Shown: positions 32,511 through 42,770, numbered from the stretch's first letter. The stretch is DNA of 64,000 nt from Anaerolineae bacterium (GCA_004297445.1 SCUK01000077.1:1-64000), one strand, 5' to 3'. The notes: generated by a model from the letters alone, not told the origin. Translations and numbers: made by a program.

Positions 32511-35438
32511 ATGATGAGCCAGGAACAGTTGCGAGATGTAACCGAAGATCTGCGCAAGGCCATTGAGGGGGAAGTGCGGACAGACCCGGCCAGCCGGATG
32601 CTGTATGCGACCGATGGCAGCATCTACCAGATTCTGCCGCTGGGCGTTGTTTTCCCGAAGACACAGGATGAACTCTCGGCGGTGGTCGAAATCGCGGGGC
32701 GGCACGGCGTGCCGGTGCTGCCCCGCGGGTCGGGGTCAAGCCTGGCCGGGCAAAGCATCGGGGCGGCGCTGGTCATCGACTGTACACGGCATCTCAATCG
32801 AATTGTGAACATAGACGGGGAGCAACGGACGGCGACGGTGGAGCCCGGGGTGGTGTTAAACGCGTTCAACAATGCAGCGGCGAAACACGGCCTGCAGTTC
32901 GGGCCGGACCCGGCCTCGGCGGATAGGGCGACGTTTGGAGGGATGATTGGAAACAATTCCACCGGCGCACATTCGATCCTGTATGGGATGACGGCGGACC
33001 ATGTGATAGGGCTGGATGTGGCGCTGGCAGATGGGACGACTGCGCGGCTGGAAGATGTGAGTGTGCGGGAGGCGGAGCGGCGGGCGGGAATGGGAATGCT
33101 GGAAGGCGCGCTGTATGCGGCAAGCCTGAAGGTGCGGGATGAGTACGCGGATGAAATCCGCGCCCGCTGGCCGAAGACGTGGCGGCGGGCATCCGGTTAT
33201 GCGCTGAATTACCTGCTGGGCTGGTCGGCGAGCGCGCCACCACGTTGGGAAGAGAGCGGCCTTGGGCACAACTATCCTCCGCTGGGCGCGGGGCGTATTA
33301 ATCTGGCGCAATTGATGGTGGGTTCCGAAGGGACGCTGGCGGCGTTCCGGCAGGCAACCTTTCACCTAGTTCCCACCCCGGAGCATACCTGCCTGGGGGT
33401 GCTGGCGTTTGACAGTATTGTGGCGGCGTGCGAAGCCACGCCAGGCTTGCTGGAGAGGCAGCCTACGGCGGTGGAACTGATCCCGCGGGCGCTCATAAAC
33501 CGCGCCCGGGCGGTGCCCGCCTATGCGGCGCGACTGGGGTTCGTGCAGGGCGACCCGGCGGCAATCCTCGTGGTGGAGTTCGCGGGCGGTGAAGCGGCAA
33601 GATTGCGAGAGAAGGTGCAGGCGTTGGGGGTGGGCGGGGTGGTCGCCGAGACGGCGGCACAGCAGGCTGAAGTGTGGGCCGTGCGCAAGGTCGGGCTGGG
33701 ATTATTGATGTCGGTAAAAGGGGATGCTAAGCCACTGCCATTTGTGGAGGACATGGCGGTGCCGGTGGAGCGGCTGGCGGAATTCGTACGCGGGTTTGAG
33801 CGCATTCTGGCGGAGCACGGGACGGGCGGGGACTTTTACGCCCATGCCTCAGCGGGGTGTTTGCATGTGCGGCCGTTGATAAACTTGAAAACCGAACAGG
33901 GTATTGAACTGATGAGGAGCATCAGCCGGGCGGTGGTGGACTTGACGCTGGGGCTGGGCGGGGCGTTGAGCGGCGAGCACGGGGACGGACTGTCCCATGC
34001 GGAGTGGCTGGAACGCGGGTATGGGCCGCGCCTGACCGAGGCATTTGAGGTCATCAAGCGGGCGGCCGACCCCAAGGGGCTGCTCAACCCGGGAAAGGTG
34101 ATCGATGCGCAGAAAATGCACGAGAACCTGCGCTACGGCGCGAACTACAAGGCCGAGACATGGAAACCGGTGCTGGACTTCACCGGGCAGGAGACCCTGC
34201 TGGGGGCGATTGAGATGTGCAACGGGGCGGGCGTATGCCGCAAAGACGGTGGCGTGATGTGCCCGTCGTTCCAGGCGACACGCGAGGAAATGCACAGCAC
34301 GCGCGGGCGGGCGAACCTGCTGCGGGGCATGCTCTCCGGGCGGTTCCCGATGGCGGAGCTGGCGGAGGAAGCGGTGCATGGCGCGCTGGACCTGTGCCTG
34401 GAGTGCAAGGGTTGTAAAGCAGAGTGCCCGTCCGGCGTGGACATGGCGAAAATCAAATATGAATACCTGCATCATTACCACCAGTCGCATCGGAGGCCGC
34501 TGCGCGACTACCTGTTCGGCTATATCGGGACGTTGGGGCGGTTGGGGAGGGTGGCGACGCCGGTCGCGAATTTGACTATGAGGTTAGTGCCCAAGAAAGC
34601 GATGGGATTGGCGAAGGAAAGGAGTCTGCCGCGACTTGCAGGGAAGAAATTTAGCGCTGGCGGGCAAAGGGGCGGGGACGGGGTACTGTTTCTATCCGAT
34701 GCCTTTACGGAATATTTCTATCCGGAGGTGGGCGCGGCAGCCGTGGACATGTTGCAGGCGGCGGGCTATCGGGTGGTGAAGATTCCGGTGGTCGGCGCGG
34801 GCCGGACGTTAATCTCCAAGGGATTCCTGCCGCAGGCCAGACGGCATGCCGAACGGGTATTGACGGCGATTGAATTGATTGACCCACTGGGGGAGATGCC
34901 GGTAGTGGGCGTGGAGCCGTCCGAGTTGCTGACCTTGCGGGATGAATATCTGGACCTGCTGCCGGGAAATGAAAAGGCGAGGGGCCTGTCCTGGCGCGCT
35001 TATTTGATTGATGAATTCATGGTGCGACCCGGGAAAGATGGGCGGCTGCGGTTTGAGGCGTTGGCGGGGGTTGGACGGGGGGAGAAGGTGCTGTTCCACG
35101 GGCATTGCTACCAGAAGGCGCAGCCGCCGGCGGAGGACGGCTACCCCAGCGGACCGGCGGCGACGCGGGCGTTTCTGGAAGGGATGGGGTATGAGGCGGA
35201 GATGATTCAGGCGGGGTGCTGTGGGATGGCCGGGTCATTTGGCTACGAGGCGGAGCATTACGAGGTCTCGATGCAAGTAGGGGAACTGGCGCTGTTTCCA
35301 GCGGTGCGAGCGGCAGGGGACGTGAGACTGGCAGCGTCAGGCGTTTCGTGCCGAACGCAGATCGAAGCGGGGACGGGGCGGAAGGCGGTGCATCCGGTGA
35401 TGCTGGGGCGGCAAGACGCCATTGCGGCAGACGAGTAA
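32511..35438 (+). CDS. FAD-linked oxidase with 4Fe-4S and CCG domains (D-lactate dehydrogenase/GlcD-GlpC-type fusion)
   Basis: 975 residues. The N-terminal FAD-binding domain (PCMH type) has VLPRGSGSSLAGQSIGAALVIDC and GNNSTGAHSILYGMTADHVIGLDV. The FAD-oxidase C domain ends near EHGDGLSHAEWLER...LKGLLNPGKVID. Two 4Fe-4S ligand sets follow (CNGAGVCRKDGGVMCPSFQ and CLECKGCKAECPSGVDM). The C-terminal heterodisulfide-reductase-like CCG part has GHCYQKA and QAGCCGMAGSFGYE. This organisation oxidises D-2-hydroxyacids such as D-lactate and passes electrons through Fe-S clusters to quinone. AAGGATGG precedes the start; ATG 32514 is equally possible. Confidence 0.88.
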   Translation: MMSQEQLRDVTEDLRKAIEGEVRTDPASRMLYATDGSIYQILPLGVVFPKTQDELSAVVEIAGRHGVPVLPRGSGSSLAGQSIGAALVIDCTRHLNRIVNIDGEQRTATVEPGVVLNAFNNAAAKHGLQFGPDPASADRATFGGMIGNNSTGAHSILYGMTADHVIGLDVALADGTTARLEDVSVREAERRAGMGMLEGALYAASLKVRDEYADEIRARWPKTWRRASGYALNYLLGWSASAPPRWEESGLGHNYPPLGAGRINLAQLMVGSEGTLAAFRQATFHLVPTPEHTCLGVLAFDSIVAACEATPGLLERQPTAVELIPRALINRARAVPAYAARLGFVQGDPAAILVVEFAGGEAARLREKVQALGVGGVVAETAAQQAEVWAVRKVGLGLLMSVKGDAKPLPFVEDMAVPVERLAEFVRGFERILAEHGTGGDFYAHASAGCLHVRPLINLKTEQGIELMRSISRAVVDLTLGLGGALSGEHGDGLSHAEWLERGYGPRLTEAFEVIKRAADPKGLLNPGKVIDAQKMHENLRYGANYKAETWKPVLDFTGQETLLGAIEMCNGAGVCRKDGGVMCPSFQATREEMHSTRGRANLLRGMLSGRFPMAELAEEAVHGALDLCLECKGCKAECPSGVDMAKIKYEYLHHYHQSHRRPLRDYLFGYIGTLGRLGRVATPVANLTMRLVPKKAMGLAKERSLPRLAGKKFSAGGQRGGDGVLFLSDAFTEYFYPEVGAAAVDMLQAAGYRVVKIPVVGAGRTLISKGFLPQARRHAERVLTAIELIDPLGEMPVVGVEPSELLTLRDEYLDLLPGNEKARGLSWRAYLIDEFMVRPGKDGRLRFEALAGVGRGEKVLFHGHCYQKAQPPAEDGYPSGPAATRAFLEGMGYEAEMIQAGCCGMAGSFGYEAEHYEVSMQVGELALFPAVRAAGDVRLAASGVSCRTQIEAGTGRKAVHPVMLGRQDAIAADE

Positions 35439-35618
35439 GGAAAGAGAATGGGTCCGCGGGAGCTCACGCCCTATGATGAGATGTATGTCGATGGCGCGGG
35501 CGTTAATTGAGTACGTTCTGGCGCGGGAACCGCACGGCGCGGCTGGTGACCCACCAGGCAGGAGTTCATAGATTCGGCAGGAATTTGCGGGCAGTATGAA
35601 AGCGATGGGCGTTAAGGG

Positions 35619-38600
35619 TTAGCCAACGGGATGGCTTTCAAGAGCCGGGTCGATAGGCAGGGCGACGCGGAAGGTGGTACCGAAGTTGAGCCGGCTCTGG
35701 ACAGTGACCGTGCCGCTGTGTTTTTCGCAGATTTCCTTGACGAGAGCGAGGCCGAGGCCGGTGCCACCGTGCTTGCGGGTGCTGCTCCCGTCAATCTGAT
35801 AGAAACGCTCGAAGATACGGTCCAGTTCGGATTCCGGGATGCCGGAACCCGTGTCTGAGACTTCCAGAACAATTTCATTATCTTGGCGAAAGAGACGGAC
35901 AGCGATTGTGCCGCGAACGGGGGTGAACTTGAGGGCATTGCCGAGCAGGTTGTCCAGCACGCGGCGCAGCATTTCCGGGTCACCGCGCAAGGCGGGAATC
36001 TCGGGAGCGAGCTGGCGTTTCAGGTTCAGGCGCGCCCGTTCAGCAACGACGGCGAAGTCTTCGAGTTGAAACTCCACCAGGCTGCGAAGGTCGACCATCT
36101 GGGGGCGCAAGCCTACATTTTCGGTTTCCAGGAGGGCGGTAAGGTCGCTAATCATTTTGTTGAGCATATCGACGCGACGGCGAATGATGCCGATGGGTTC
36201 GCCGAAGTCCGGGGGCATCTCGCCCAGTTCACCTGAGTCGAGCAGTTCGATGTAGCCTTTGATAATCGAGAGCGGCGTTCGGAGTTCGTGCGATACGTTT
36301 TGAACAAACTCCGATTTAAGCCGGTCCAGTTCTTCCTGTTTGGCGAGGGCGCGGGCAAGGTCGATGGCGCGCTCCTGGGCGTCTGCATAGAGGCGGGTGT
36401 TTTCGATGACGGCTGCGGCCTGGCTGGAAAAGACAGCCAGCAGGCGGGTGTCATCGTCGGTGAAGCCGCCGCGTTTGTTGAGGGCAAATACGACGCCAAG
36501 AAAGCGTTCGTTGCGCGACATGGGCGCGGCGAGAAGGTTTTGAATTGGAAGGAAGGAAGACAGTGTCTCGAAGATGACGGGGTTTTCCGATGGGGAATTG
36601 CTGTGATGTACATCCAGGGCGCGGGCGTTCCAAAGCCTACCGGCAGTGGTGGGCGAGATGCTGACCTGATTCAGGACTTCGTCTGTGACACCAAAGCCTG
36701 GTTTTTGGGCGATGAGGTAACCGGTAATGGGGTCGATGAGAGCAACAATGCAAGTGTCGGCGCCGAGGAGGCGAGCGAGGCGCTCAACCAGCGTGCCGTA
36801 GGTTTCCTGGACGTCGGTCATGGTTTTGAACGCTTCGGCAATTTCGTATAAGCCGCGCAGTTCCGAAGCGCGCCGCTCTTCTTCCTTACTCAAACGAAGC
36901 TTCTCGATCACTATCCCAACCTGGGCGGCGACGGTGGTAAGGAGACGCTCATCATCCTCGCTGAAGGCATTGATGCGATGGTTTTCGGTATTGATCACGC
37001 CTTCGACCTGACCCGCGACATAAAGAGGAACGCATAACTCCGAGCGGGTATGGGGGTCAATCTCGACATAGTCTTCGAGGGTGCGGACATCGGCAACGCG
37101 CTGGGGTCGGGCGGCGCGAGCGACTTCCCAGCATAGACCGCGGGAGAGAGCGGGAATCGGAGGGCTTTTGTGTTCGCCTTCCCAATAGGATGGATGGTGC
37201 AAGAGCTGCTGCCGGTTTTCGGAATATGTGAGGAAGCCGAAATTATCCGGATAGAGCGTCCGGCCGATGAGAGTGGTTGCGCGGCGAATGAGCTCATCTT
37301 CGTCAACGGCTTCAAGCCCGGCGAGGCTGATGCCCTGAAGGACGGTCAGCTCGTCCACTCGACGGCGGGTGGCGCGGAACAAGCGGGCGTTGTCCATGGT
37401 GGATGCAATCTGACTGGCGAACAATTGCGCGGCTTCCTGGTCAGCGGGGGTGAAGCGGTGAGCGGAATGACTATCCAGCAGGACGAGAGAGCCGAGACAG
37501 ACATCGCCGTGGAGGAGCGGTACGCCCATGATGGCGCGAGCATTAAACGTGTGGACCAGAGAGGTGCTAACCAGCTCTGATGTTCGAGCATCGTTAACAA
37601 TGTAGGCGCGACGTTCGCGAATGACACGAACGCCGAGAGTTTCCTGGTCATCCAGTGGAAGGCGAAGTTTGACGAAGTCTTCCCGCCCGGGGCCGTTGCC
37701 AGCAAAGCCCACTACGTCCAGACCGTCCAGAAGCCAAATAAAGGCCGAATCAATTCCGAATACTGACCGAGCTTCATTGCAAATCGTATCCAGAAGTGAT
37801 TGCAGGTCGATCGAGGCGGTGAGGGCGCTACCGACCCTAGCCAGCGAGGCGAGGAGCCGGTTGCGTTCCTGGGCTTCATCCAAGAGAAAGGCGTTTTGGA
37901 TGGCGATGGCAACTTGATCCGCGAGGACGCTGAGGAATTTTACACTTTCCGGATTCAGCGCGTTCGGCTGATTGCTCTGAACATCCAATACACCATATTG
38001 GGTATTACCAGCAATCAGCGGCAGAGCCAATTCAGCGCGGGTGTTGGGGAGGAGCGGATTGAGGCGATGGAGTGGATCTGTGCGGGTATCCGGGGAAACA
38101 TGCAGCTGACCGGACATGCCCACCTGACTAATGATGCCGTGATCGCCGAGGTTGTAGCCGTGGCCTCCGGAAATCATCTGCCGGCCGGCGCTGCTGTTGG
38201 CGGCGCGCATCACAAGACGCTTGCCAGAGCGATCGTTTAGATAGATTGAAACGTGGTAAAAGTCGAAACGCTCGCCGATGAGCCGGGTAACTTTTGGGAG
38301 AAGTTCGTCCAGACTGTGAAAGGAGGCGGCGGCGCGACCGACTTCGGCAGCAGCTTCGAGACCGGTAGCTCGCTCGTGCAGCGCAGAATGGGCCTCGCTG
38401 GTGCCTGCCAACGTGTGGGTTAGATCACGTAAGCCGATGTAGATGATAGCCGAAGCAAACGCGAACGTGAGCGTAAGAAGAATAAGCAGTTCACCGGGTG
38501 TGAAGGCGAGTTCCGGGACGGGGAGCAGGCCGCGGCTTTCCATGATGAACAGAATCAGCCCCAAGAGACCTGAAGCACCCGTGAATGCAAGGCTGGCGCG

Positions 38601-38951
38601 CAGGCCAAACAAAGCGCCCGCGCACATGATTGCCACAATCAGTGCCAGGAAGAATGGACTGGCCAGACCGCCGTGCTGGTAGGCGCTGGCCGCCAAAAGA
38701 CCCCAAAGAATTGAAACATAGACACGGGCTACGGTAAGAACAAAGCGCGTTCGTGCTGCCAAAAGGATAATTGCATGCAGACCGATGGAAATCAGTGGGC
38801 TGATGGACTGCCCAGTCGCTGGGAATAGCGCAACCAGCAAACCATAGCCGAGCGAAGCGAGCAGTCCGGCGAGGGCAATTGAGTGCAAGCTGCGCGCAAG
38901 GCGGCTGATTGATGGGTCGTCAAATTGCGGGGGTCGAAGAAGTGTGCTCAT
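35619..38951 (-). CDS. Membrane histidine kinase with four GAF domains
   Basis: 1110 residues. About six membrane helices (residues 20-185) resemble an MHYT/MASE-like input region. Four tandem GAF domains follow, roughly 195-365, 380-535, 545-710 and 720-870. HisKA is at about 885-950, with the phospho-acceptor in [18 protein letters not shown]. The HATPase domain at about 990-1095 has NLLGNALKFTP, VSDTGSGIPESELDRIFERFYQ and GTGLGLALVKEI. GAF domains bind small ligands or haem, so this is probably a multi-signal sensor, but no ligand residues can be assigned. It has its own promoter and no partner regulator nearby. Low-identity GAF repeats suggest old duplications. Confidence 0.88.
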   Translation of the reverse strand: MSTLLRPPQFDDPSISRLARSLHSIALAGLLASLGYGLLVALFPATGQSISPLISIGLHAIILLAARTRFVLTVARVYVSILWGLLAASAYQHGGLASPFFLALIVAIMCAGALFGLRASLAFTGASGLLGLILFIMESRGLLPVPELAFTPGELLILLTLTFAFASAIIYIGLRDLTHTLAGTSEAHSALHERATGLEAAAEVGRAAASFHSLDELLPKVTRLIGERFDFYHVSIYLNDRSGKRLVMRAANSSAGRQMISGGHGYNLGDHGIISQVGMSGQLHVSPDTRTDPLHRLNPLLPNTRAELALPLIAGNTQYGVLDVQSNQPNALNPESVKFLSVLADQVAIAIQNAFLLDEAQERNRLLASLARVGSALTASIDLQSLLDTICNEARSVFGIDSAFIWLLDGLDVVGFAGNGPGREDFVKLRLPLDDQETLGVRVIRERRAYIVNDARTSELVSTSLVHTFNARAIMGVPLLHGDVCLGSLVLLDSHSAHRFTPADQEAAQLFASQIASTMDNARLFRATRRRVDELTVLQGISLAGLEAVDEDELIRRATTLIGRTLYPDNFGFLTYSENRQQLLHHPSYWEGEHKSPPIPALSRGLCWEVARAARPQRVADVRTLEDYVEIDPHTRSELCVPLYVAGQVEGVINTENHRINAFSEDDERLLTTVAAQVGIVIEKLRLSKEEERRASELRGLYEIAEAFKTMTDVQETYGTLVERLARLLGADTCIVALIDPITGYLIAQKPGFGVTDEVLNQVSISPTTAGRLWNARALDVHHSNSPSENPVIFETLSSFLPIQNLLAAPMSRNERFLGVVFALNKRGGFTDDDTRLLAVFSSQAAAVIENTRLYADAQERAIDLARALAKQEELDRLKSEFVQNVSHELRTPLSIIKGYIELLDSGELGEMPPDFGEPIGIIRRRVDMLNKMISDLTALLETENVGLRPQMVDLRSLVEFQLEDFAVVAERARLNLKRQLAPEIPALRGDPEMLRRVLDNLLGNALKFTPVRGTIAVRLFRQDNEIVLEVSDTGSGIPESELDRIFERFYQIDGSSTRKHGGTGLGLALVKEICEKHSGTVTVQSRLNFGTTFRVALPIDPALESHPVG

Positions 38952-38974
38952 CTTGAAGGGGCAAATCTCTATTC

Positions 38975-39002
38975 AGTATAGGGGCAGTGTGGGATGTGTC
39001 AA
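38975..39002 (-). promoter_or_regulatory. Promoter of the 4-GAF kinase gene
   Basis: Consensus TTGACA (39002-38997), 16 bases, TATACT (38980-38975) on the minus strand, about 24 bases before the ATG. Confidence 0.7.
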
Positions 39003-39132
39003 GATGCGGGGGAAGAATAGCACTTATCAAATCGGTTGGGTGAGCCCGATCAGGAAATCAAAAGCTGAAGGCAAGAGGTGGCTCACGTTTGGACGACAAA
39101 GGGCCTTGAAATAGAACAGCCTGTGTAAAGAA

Positions 39133-39172
39133 AACAAGGTCAGACTCTGGATACAGTTTCTGACCTTGTTTG
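39133..39172. terminator. Terminator hairpin after tatA
   Basis: AAACAAGGTCAGA (39133-39145) and TCTGACCTTGTTT (39160-39172) form a 13-bp perfect stem with a 14-base loop. T-rich sequence follows on the minus strand (TTTTC), ending the tatA transcript 30 bases past its stop. It may also work in the plus direction. Confidence 0.75.
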
Positions 39173-39200
39173 TATGCGGGGAGAGAGATACCGAGCCGAC

Positions 39201-39395
39201 CTATCCGCTTTTGGCCGGTGGATCAACTTCTTTGGCTTCTTCTTCCGCCTGATCGCCTTTCAAGCCCTCACGGAAGGAACGAATGCCAGAGCCGAGTTCA
39301 CCGGCGACCTTAGAGATTCGTCCTATTCCGAAGACCAGGACAACGATGAAGAGGATAACGAGCAACTCGGGGAGACCGAGACCTAAAATGCGCAT
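39201..39395 (-). CDS. tatA: Twin-arginine translocase subunit TatA/E
   Basis: 64 residues from the ATG at 39395, chosen because AGGAG lies seven bases upstream; the track's TTG two codons earlier is too close to that site. One membrane helix (GLPELLVILFIVVLVFG) is followed by the conserved hinge, the amphipathic helix RISKVAGELGSGIRSFREGL, and an acidic tail, as in TatA/TatE. It forms the pore-forming ring of the Tat pathway for folded proteins. No tatC or tatB is adjacent. It stands alone between a terminator and the sigma-54 module. Confidence 0.93.
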   Translation of the reverse strand: MRILGLGLPELLVILFIVVLVFGIGRISKVAGELGSGIRSFREGLKGDQAEEEAKEVDPPAKSG

Positions 39396-39613
39396 AGCCA
39401 AACTCCTGTTGTGTTGTTCGGGCGATGGAGATGCCGCGAGCGTCGTTGTGTACCTCCTATTTTACTCCCAATGGGCGTAGCAACGAATGGACCGTTGAGC
39501 GTTTCGTTTGGTCCAGCCTCAAAATCTGGGGCTTTCGCATGCTAAGAAAGCTTGGAAGGACCCAAATCCACTGGCGTGGCGATACTTTACGCACCTGCCT
39601 TTCTCTACTGTGG

Positions 39614-40795
39614 TCAGGCGGCGAATTCCGGGCGGGCGAGTTCGGCAGGCAGGTGGGCGATATCGATCTCGGCATCTTCACAATAGAGGAGTGCGTGCTC
39701 AATGGCATGTTTCAACTCGCGAATGTTGCCCGGCCAGTCGTAGGCAATCAATCGCTCCAGAGCGGCGGGAGTCACACCCTCTACGCTTGTACCTTTGCGG
39801 GGGTTCATCTCCTGCAGGAAAAAGCCAACCAGGCCGGGGATGTCCTGTTTGCGCTCGCGCAGGTCCGGTAGATGCAGATCAACGACCTTGAGGCGATAGT
39901 ACAAATCGTCGCGGAAGGTGCCGGCGGCAATCATTTTCTTGAGGTCACGGTTACTGGCGGCAAGGACGTGGACATCGACCTGAATTTCCTGGGTGCCGCC
40001 CATGCGGCGGAAGGTGTGGTCTTCCAGAGCGCGGAGGACCTTGGCCTGCATTTCCAACGGCATCGAAGATATTTCATCCAGGAACAGGACGCCACCATCG
40101 GCAACTTCCATGAGGCCAGCCTTGCGTTTGTCCGCGCCGGTGAACGCGCCCGCCTCATAGCCGAACAATTCCGACTCAAGGACAGTGCTTTGAATGGCGG
40201 CACAATTAATGGCGACAAAAGCTTCGCCGGAGCGGGGTCCCATGCGGTGAATGGCACGGGCGAGAATCTCTTTTCCGGTGCCGGTTTCGCCAGTGATGAG
40301 GACGGAGACTGACATTTTGGCGGCGCGCTGGGCTTTGTGCATGACCTCCGCCATCTGGGGACTATCGCCGATGACGAAGTTAAACTGGTCTATCTGGCTC
40401 TGCCGCAGATGGTGGAGTTCGCGGCGCATGCGGACAGTTTCGCCGGCACGAGCGATGACCTGGCCCAATCGGGTGAGGTCGATGGGTTTGCTGAAGAAGT
40501 AGTGCGCGCCGGCATCCATCGCTTCGACAGCCATGGGAACATCCGCATGGCCGGTGATGAGGATGATCGGCGGGCGGTTAATCATGTGGGCGGTTTCCTC
40601 GAGCAAACTAGGGCCGTGACCGTCCGGCAGGCGGGCGTCCAGCAAGACGACATCGGCGGCGGCGGAGTTGAGGACCTGGCGGGCCTCGGCGAGTGTGCCA
40701 GCTTGCAGTGGGGTGTAGCCCTGCTTTTCGAGAAACTTGCAGATGGTCTTGCGGAAATTCTCTTCATCATCAACAATCAATACGGTCAGACTCAT
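39614..40795 (-). CDS. NtrC-family sigma-54 activator lacking a DNA-binding domain
   Basis: 393 residues: receiver (about 1-120, phospho-acceptor D53 in [10 protein letters not shown], conserved K103 in SKPID) and an AAA+ domain (about 138-385). The AAA+ part has Walker A GETGTGKE (169-176), the sigma-54 contact loop GAFTGA (216-221), Walker B GGVLFLDE (234-241) and the RDDLYYRL arginine-finger segment. The protein ends at [10 protein letters not shown] with no Fis-type helix-turn-helix, so it probably activates from solution, as FlgR and CtcC do. It is third in the operon after rpoN and an NtrB-like kinase. The kinase stop is 12 bases upstream. Confidence 0.93.
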   Translation of the reverse strand: MSLTVLIVDDEENFRKTICKFLEKQGYTPLQAGTLAEARQVLNSAAADVVLLDARLPDGHGPSLLEETAHMINRPPIILITGHADVPMAVEAMDAGAHYFFSKPIDLTRLGQVIARAGETVRMRRELHHLRQSQIDQFNFVIGDSPQMAEVMHKAQRAAKMSVSVLITGETGTGKEILARAIHRMGPRSGEAFVAINCAAIQSTVLESELFGYEAGAFTGADKRKAGLMEVADGGVLFLDEISSMPLEMQAKVLRALEDHTFRRMGGTQEIQVDVHVLAASNRDLKKMIAAGTFRDDLYYRLKVVDLHLPDLRERKQDIPGLVGFFLQEMNPRKGTSVEGVTPAALERLIAYDWPGNIRELKHAIEHALLYCEDAEIDIAHLPAELARPEFAA

Positions 40796-40807
40796 GATTT
40801 TCGCCTC

Positions 40808-42766
40808 TCAGAGTGGTTTGTTTTCATGGCGGATAGGGAGTTTGATCTTGAAGAGCGTACCTCCTGGAAACGATTCGAGATCAATGCGCCCATTGTGGGC
40901 ATTGACAATTTGCTGGGTAATGGCGAGACCGAGGCCGGTGCCGCGCAATTTGGTGGTGATGAACGGCGCGAAGACCTTGTCGGCCATATCCTGCGGGATG
41001 CCGGGGCCGGTATCGGACACATCAATGCCAACGAGGTTTTCTTCGCCGGGCTGGTCGCACGGACCGACGCGGATGCCGATAATGCCACCGGGGGCACTCA
41101 TCGCTTCCAACGCATTGCCGATGAGGTTGGTAAAAACCTGTTCGAAGGCGATGCGGTCTGCGGTGATGCTGTATTCCGTCTCAGGCATATGGAGGCGAAT
41201 CTCTGCGCCGGTGCGTGCGGCGCGCGAGCGCCAGCGCGGGACGAGCGCCTGCAGAAAGTGATTGAGTTCGAGGGCGTCCATCTGGTAGTTGCGCGAACCG
41301 GCAAATGACAACACCGAACGCATCAATTGTTCCAACCTTTCGCAATCGCCCTGCATGCGCTGGATTTCTTCCTGTAGCGCATCTTGCGGCGAGAGGGTCA
41401 TGCTGATGAGTTGGAGGGCTGAACTGATGTTGTTAATGGGGTTGCGAATCTCATGGGCGAGAACGGCGGTCAGCTCCCCGAGCTGGGCCTGCTGTTCCAG
41501 TTGCTGGGTGCGGCGGTCGAATTGCTCTTCGCGAGAGAGGTCGGTGACGACGATGGCGAGGCGCTGAATGGCCTGACCCATGAGGTAGGGTTTCAGACGG
41601 AGGTGAACGAGGATGGTCTGACCGTCGCGGCGGGTAAGGCGCAGGTTACCCAGGTCGCGCGGCGCGGGGTTGGCGAGAATCTCCTGAATTTCGGAGAGGA
41701 TGGGGCGAGAGGTAATGAGGATATCGGTCAACGGATGGCCATGGACCTCGTCCTGACCATAGCCGAGCAACGCTTCCGCCTTGGCGTTCAGATCGGTGAC
41801 GACGAGGGCGGGGGTGACAAACAGGAGGGCATCATTGACGACATCCTGAATGGACTCGGTCTGGCTCATGGTCTGCATCTGGCGCTGGAGTTTGGATTCG
41901 AGAACTCGCACGGTGCGCGTGTGACGTTCTGTGACTCCAATGGTAGAGGCCAGCAACTCCAGCATAGACTCGAAATGGTCGGGAGGGTCTCCAATCTGGT
42001 CAGCAACCACGAGGATGCCATCGTAGGCGGCCTGGGGGTCCAGCGGTGTAGAGGCGAGGTAGGCGAAGTCCTGAGTCTGGGCGCAGCGGTGGAGTTCTGA
42101 AAACGGCCTTGCCCCGGGCTGCCAGGTGTAGGTGACGCGGAGGTTTTCGGCTTCGTTGAGAGGCAGTTCGTCCGGGAGGCTTTCGGCAAGTCCCCAAATG
42201 TACTTGCGGCAAAGACGCTGGTGGTCAGAGTCAATCTGATAGAAAGCTAGGGTGGTGGCGCCGGTGAGCAACTGGCCGGCCTGAAGCGCCTGAAGGATGG
42301 CGGCGCGCAGGTCCGGCTGGCGCGGCACACCGGCGAGGACGGGTAGGGCCTGGAACCGCTGGGCGAGCATTTCGTCTTCCAGCGAAGAGCCGCGATGGGG
42401 CTGAAGGAGGAAAACGGCGAAGTCGCTCTCGGAGCCGAGGTGATGGGCAGAGACCTCGATGCGGGCCGGGCGGCCGGAGCCGGCGCGCAAGGGTGTATGC
42501 CAGGATGTCTTGTTGGCCGAAAAGCTTTTGGCCAACGCCTGCGGGGTGAGCTCAATCAGAATTTCGTTGAGCGGCCGACCGGATAACTGGCCGACGGAGA
42601 AATGGGTGAGGCTATGGGCGGCGGCATTGCCGAGGTGAATCTGGTGGGTGCGCAGGTCCACGAGCAGCGCGGCGGACGGAAGGAGATCAAACAGGAATGC
42701 CCACTCGGCGCGGCCGGGGGAACGTTTGAAAATAGCGGTGAGGTCGGGCAGGCTTCCGGTTCGCAT
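40808..42766 (-). CDS. NtrB-like PAS/GAF histidine kinase, partner of the sigma-54 activator
   Basis: 652 residues from the ATG at 42766, four bases after the rpoN stop; the track's longer form lies inside rpoN. An N-terminal PAS-like domain (about 20-110, FDLLPSAALLVDLRTHQIHLGNAAA) is followed by a GAF-like region (about 130-310) and a second PAS (about 330-440, LFVTPALVVTDLNAKAEALLGY). HisKA has LAHEIRNPINNISSALQLI with His438. HATPase has NLIGNALEAM, VSDTGPGIP and [18 protein letters not shown] is the NtrB-type box. No membrane helix is present, so the signal is cytoplasmic. It should phosphorylate D53 of the next gene's product. Confidence 0.9.
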   Translation of the reverse strand: MRTGSLPDLTAIFKRSPGRAEWAFLFDLLPSAALLVDLRTHQIHLGNAAAHSLTHFSVGQLSGRPLNEILIELTPQALAKSFSANKTSWHTPLRAGSGRPARIEVSAHHLGSESDFAVFLLQPHRGSSLEDEMLAQRFQALPVLAGVPRQPDLRAAILQALQAGQLLTGATTLAFYQIDSDHQRLCRKYIWGLAESLPDELPLNEAENLRVTYTWQPGARPFSELHRCAQTQDFAYLASTPLDPQAAYDGILVVADQIGDPPDHFESMLELLASTIGVTERHTRTVRVLESKLQRQMQTMSQTESIQDVVNDALLFVTPALVVTDLNAKAEALLGYGQDEVHGHPLTDILITSRPILSEIQEILANPAPRDLGNLRLTRRDGQTILVHLRLKPYLMGQAIQRLAIVVTDLSREEQFDRRTQQLEQQAQLGELTAVLAHEIRNPINNISSALQLISMTLSPQDALQEEIQRMQGDCERLEQLMRSVLSFAGSRNYQMDALELNHFLQALVPRWRSRAARTGAEIRLHMPETEYSITADRIAFEQVFTNLIGNALEAMSAPGGIIGIRVGPCDQPGEENLVGIDVSDTGPGIPQDMADKVFAPFITTKLRGTGLGLAITQQIVNAHNGRIDLESFPGGTLFKIKLPIRHENKPL

Positions 42767-42770
42767 GGGG

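Noticed and set aside
35439-35618. Small ORF (MSMARALIEYVLAREP...) after the D-LDH-like gene
   Set aside because: About 28 codons, no ribosome site and no similarity; the 180-base convergent gap shows nothing else convincing.
40337-41308. Plus-strand 323-residue ORF, and similar long plus-strand ORFs at 42849-43844 and 58590-59708
   Set aside because: All are antisense shadows of conserved minus-strand genes (activator/kinase, rpoN, CASTOR-like channel) in GC-rich sequence.
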